Source: Pseudomonadota bacterium
GTDB lineage: Bacteria > Pseudomonadota > Gammaproteobacteria > Burkholderiales > SG8-39
NCBI GenBank assembly: GCA_003242425.1
Contig: QGUL01000089.1
Span: 1-7,106, forward strand
Direction of reading: 5' to 3'
DNA: 7,106 nucleotides
Within the stretch, counting starts at the first letter, position 1. Every line of letters starts with the position of its first letter. The translations under genes and the position numbers were made by a program. The notes beneath the pieces were generated by a model that was given only the letters and a program-made list of their open reading frames with translations, ran no database searches and was not told where the DNA came from. Below, piece by piece: positions 6,952 to 7,106 of the stretch.

Positions 6952-6958
6952 ATGCCGT

Positions 6959-7063
6959 TCAGAAGCGCATCGCAAGGCCGACGCCCAGGAGGCGCCGGTC
7001 GTACGGAAAGGCGCGGAGGTTCGAGGGTTTGTCGATAAGGGTGAACCCCTTTTCCTTTAACAA
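6959..7063 (-). pseudogene. C-terminal fragment of an outer-membrane beta-barrel protein (possible truncated gene)
   Basis: Read leftward, this frame gives 34 codons ending YDRRLLGVGLAMRF and a stop. Alternating hydrophobic residues with a final phenylalanine are the signature of the last strand of bacterial outer-membrane barrels, which the BAM machinery recognises. A GC-rich hairpin follows the stop, as after a real gene end. However, the frame is closed upstream by an in-frame TGA (7064-7066), and the sequence turns AT-rich at about 7050, so the body of the gene is not attached in this frame. It may be a remnant cut by insertion or rearrangement, a frameshifted gene continuing past the right edge, or chance. 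Family (porin, TonB receptor or other barrel) cannot be told from 34 residues. Confidence 0.4.
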
Positions 7064-7090
7064 TCATAAGCTGCCGAAAAAAAAGAAAAG

Positions 7091-7096
7091 TATAAT
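7091..7096 (+). promoter_or_regulatory. Perfect -10 hexamer TATAAT at the right edge
   Basis: TATAAT matches the sigma-70 -10 consensus exactly, in an AT-rich stretch (about 7050-7106) preceded by a run of eight As. The hexamer 17 bases upstream (AAGCTG) is a poor -35. A GGAGTAGG stretch follows at 7099-7106, too close to act as ribosome binding site for a message starting there. A rightward promoter for a gene beyond the edge is possible but unproven. Confidence 0.3.
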
Positions 7097-7106
7097 TCGG
7101 AGTAGG

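Noticed and set aside
7037..7051. Small stem AAGGG-N5-CCCTT followed by T-rich sequence as a rightward terminator
   Set aside because: No rightward gene ends here, and the stem is only 5 bp.
6870..7067. Leftward 65-codon frame starting MIVKGKG
   Set aside because: Arg/Pro-rich translation without a family pattern; the alternative frame ending in the barrel-like C-terminus is more convincing.

Overview
The window looks like a piece of a GC-rich betaproteobacterial chromosome. This is inferred from the strongly G/C-ending codons, the CcmE N-terminus (MKPRHKR...) and heme motif (KHDENY), and the extended form of OtsA. No taxonomic search was possible. It holds no rRNA, tRNA, CRISPR array or recognisable transposase.

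Layout from left to right. (1) A leftward cytochrome c maturation cluster, ccmE-ccmF-ccmG (about 1-2625). ccmE and ccmF are complete, and ccmG is cut by the left edge. The genes are tightly spaced (31 and 8 bp gaps) and most likely form one operon. (2) A 619-bp divergent intergenic region (2626-3244) with no convincing gene but several symmetric motifs, including an FNR/Anr-like box and two inverted repeats. (3) A rightward trehalose operon, otsA-otsB (3245-5717), whose genes overlap by 14 bp. (4) A leftward AraC-family regulator (about 5733-6815), which meets otsB tail to tail with a 15-bp gap. (5) A right-hand end (6816-7106) with a CRP-like inverted repeat, a strong GC hairpin, a short leftward reading frame ending like an outer-membrane beta-barrel protein, and an abrupt change to AT-rich sequence.

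How the genes work together. CcmE carries heme covalently in the periplasm, CcmF takes part in ligating it to apocytochrome c, and CcmG helps keep the cytochrome cysteines reduced. OtsA makes trehalose-6-phosphate from UDP-glucose and glucose-6-phosphate, and OtsB dephosphorylates it to trehalose, a stress protectant. Nothing links the two pathways except the shared intergenic region. The regulator's target is unknown.

Most of the window is ordinary conserved metabolism, and I see no clear case for a wholly new system. The points most worth a second look are the FNR-like box between ccmE and otsA, ccmE leading its cluster without ccmABCD, the extra segment of roughly 65-80 residues inside OtsA, and the truncated barrel-like reading frame at the AT-rich right edge.
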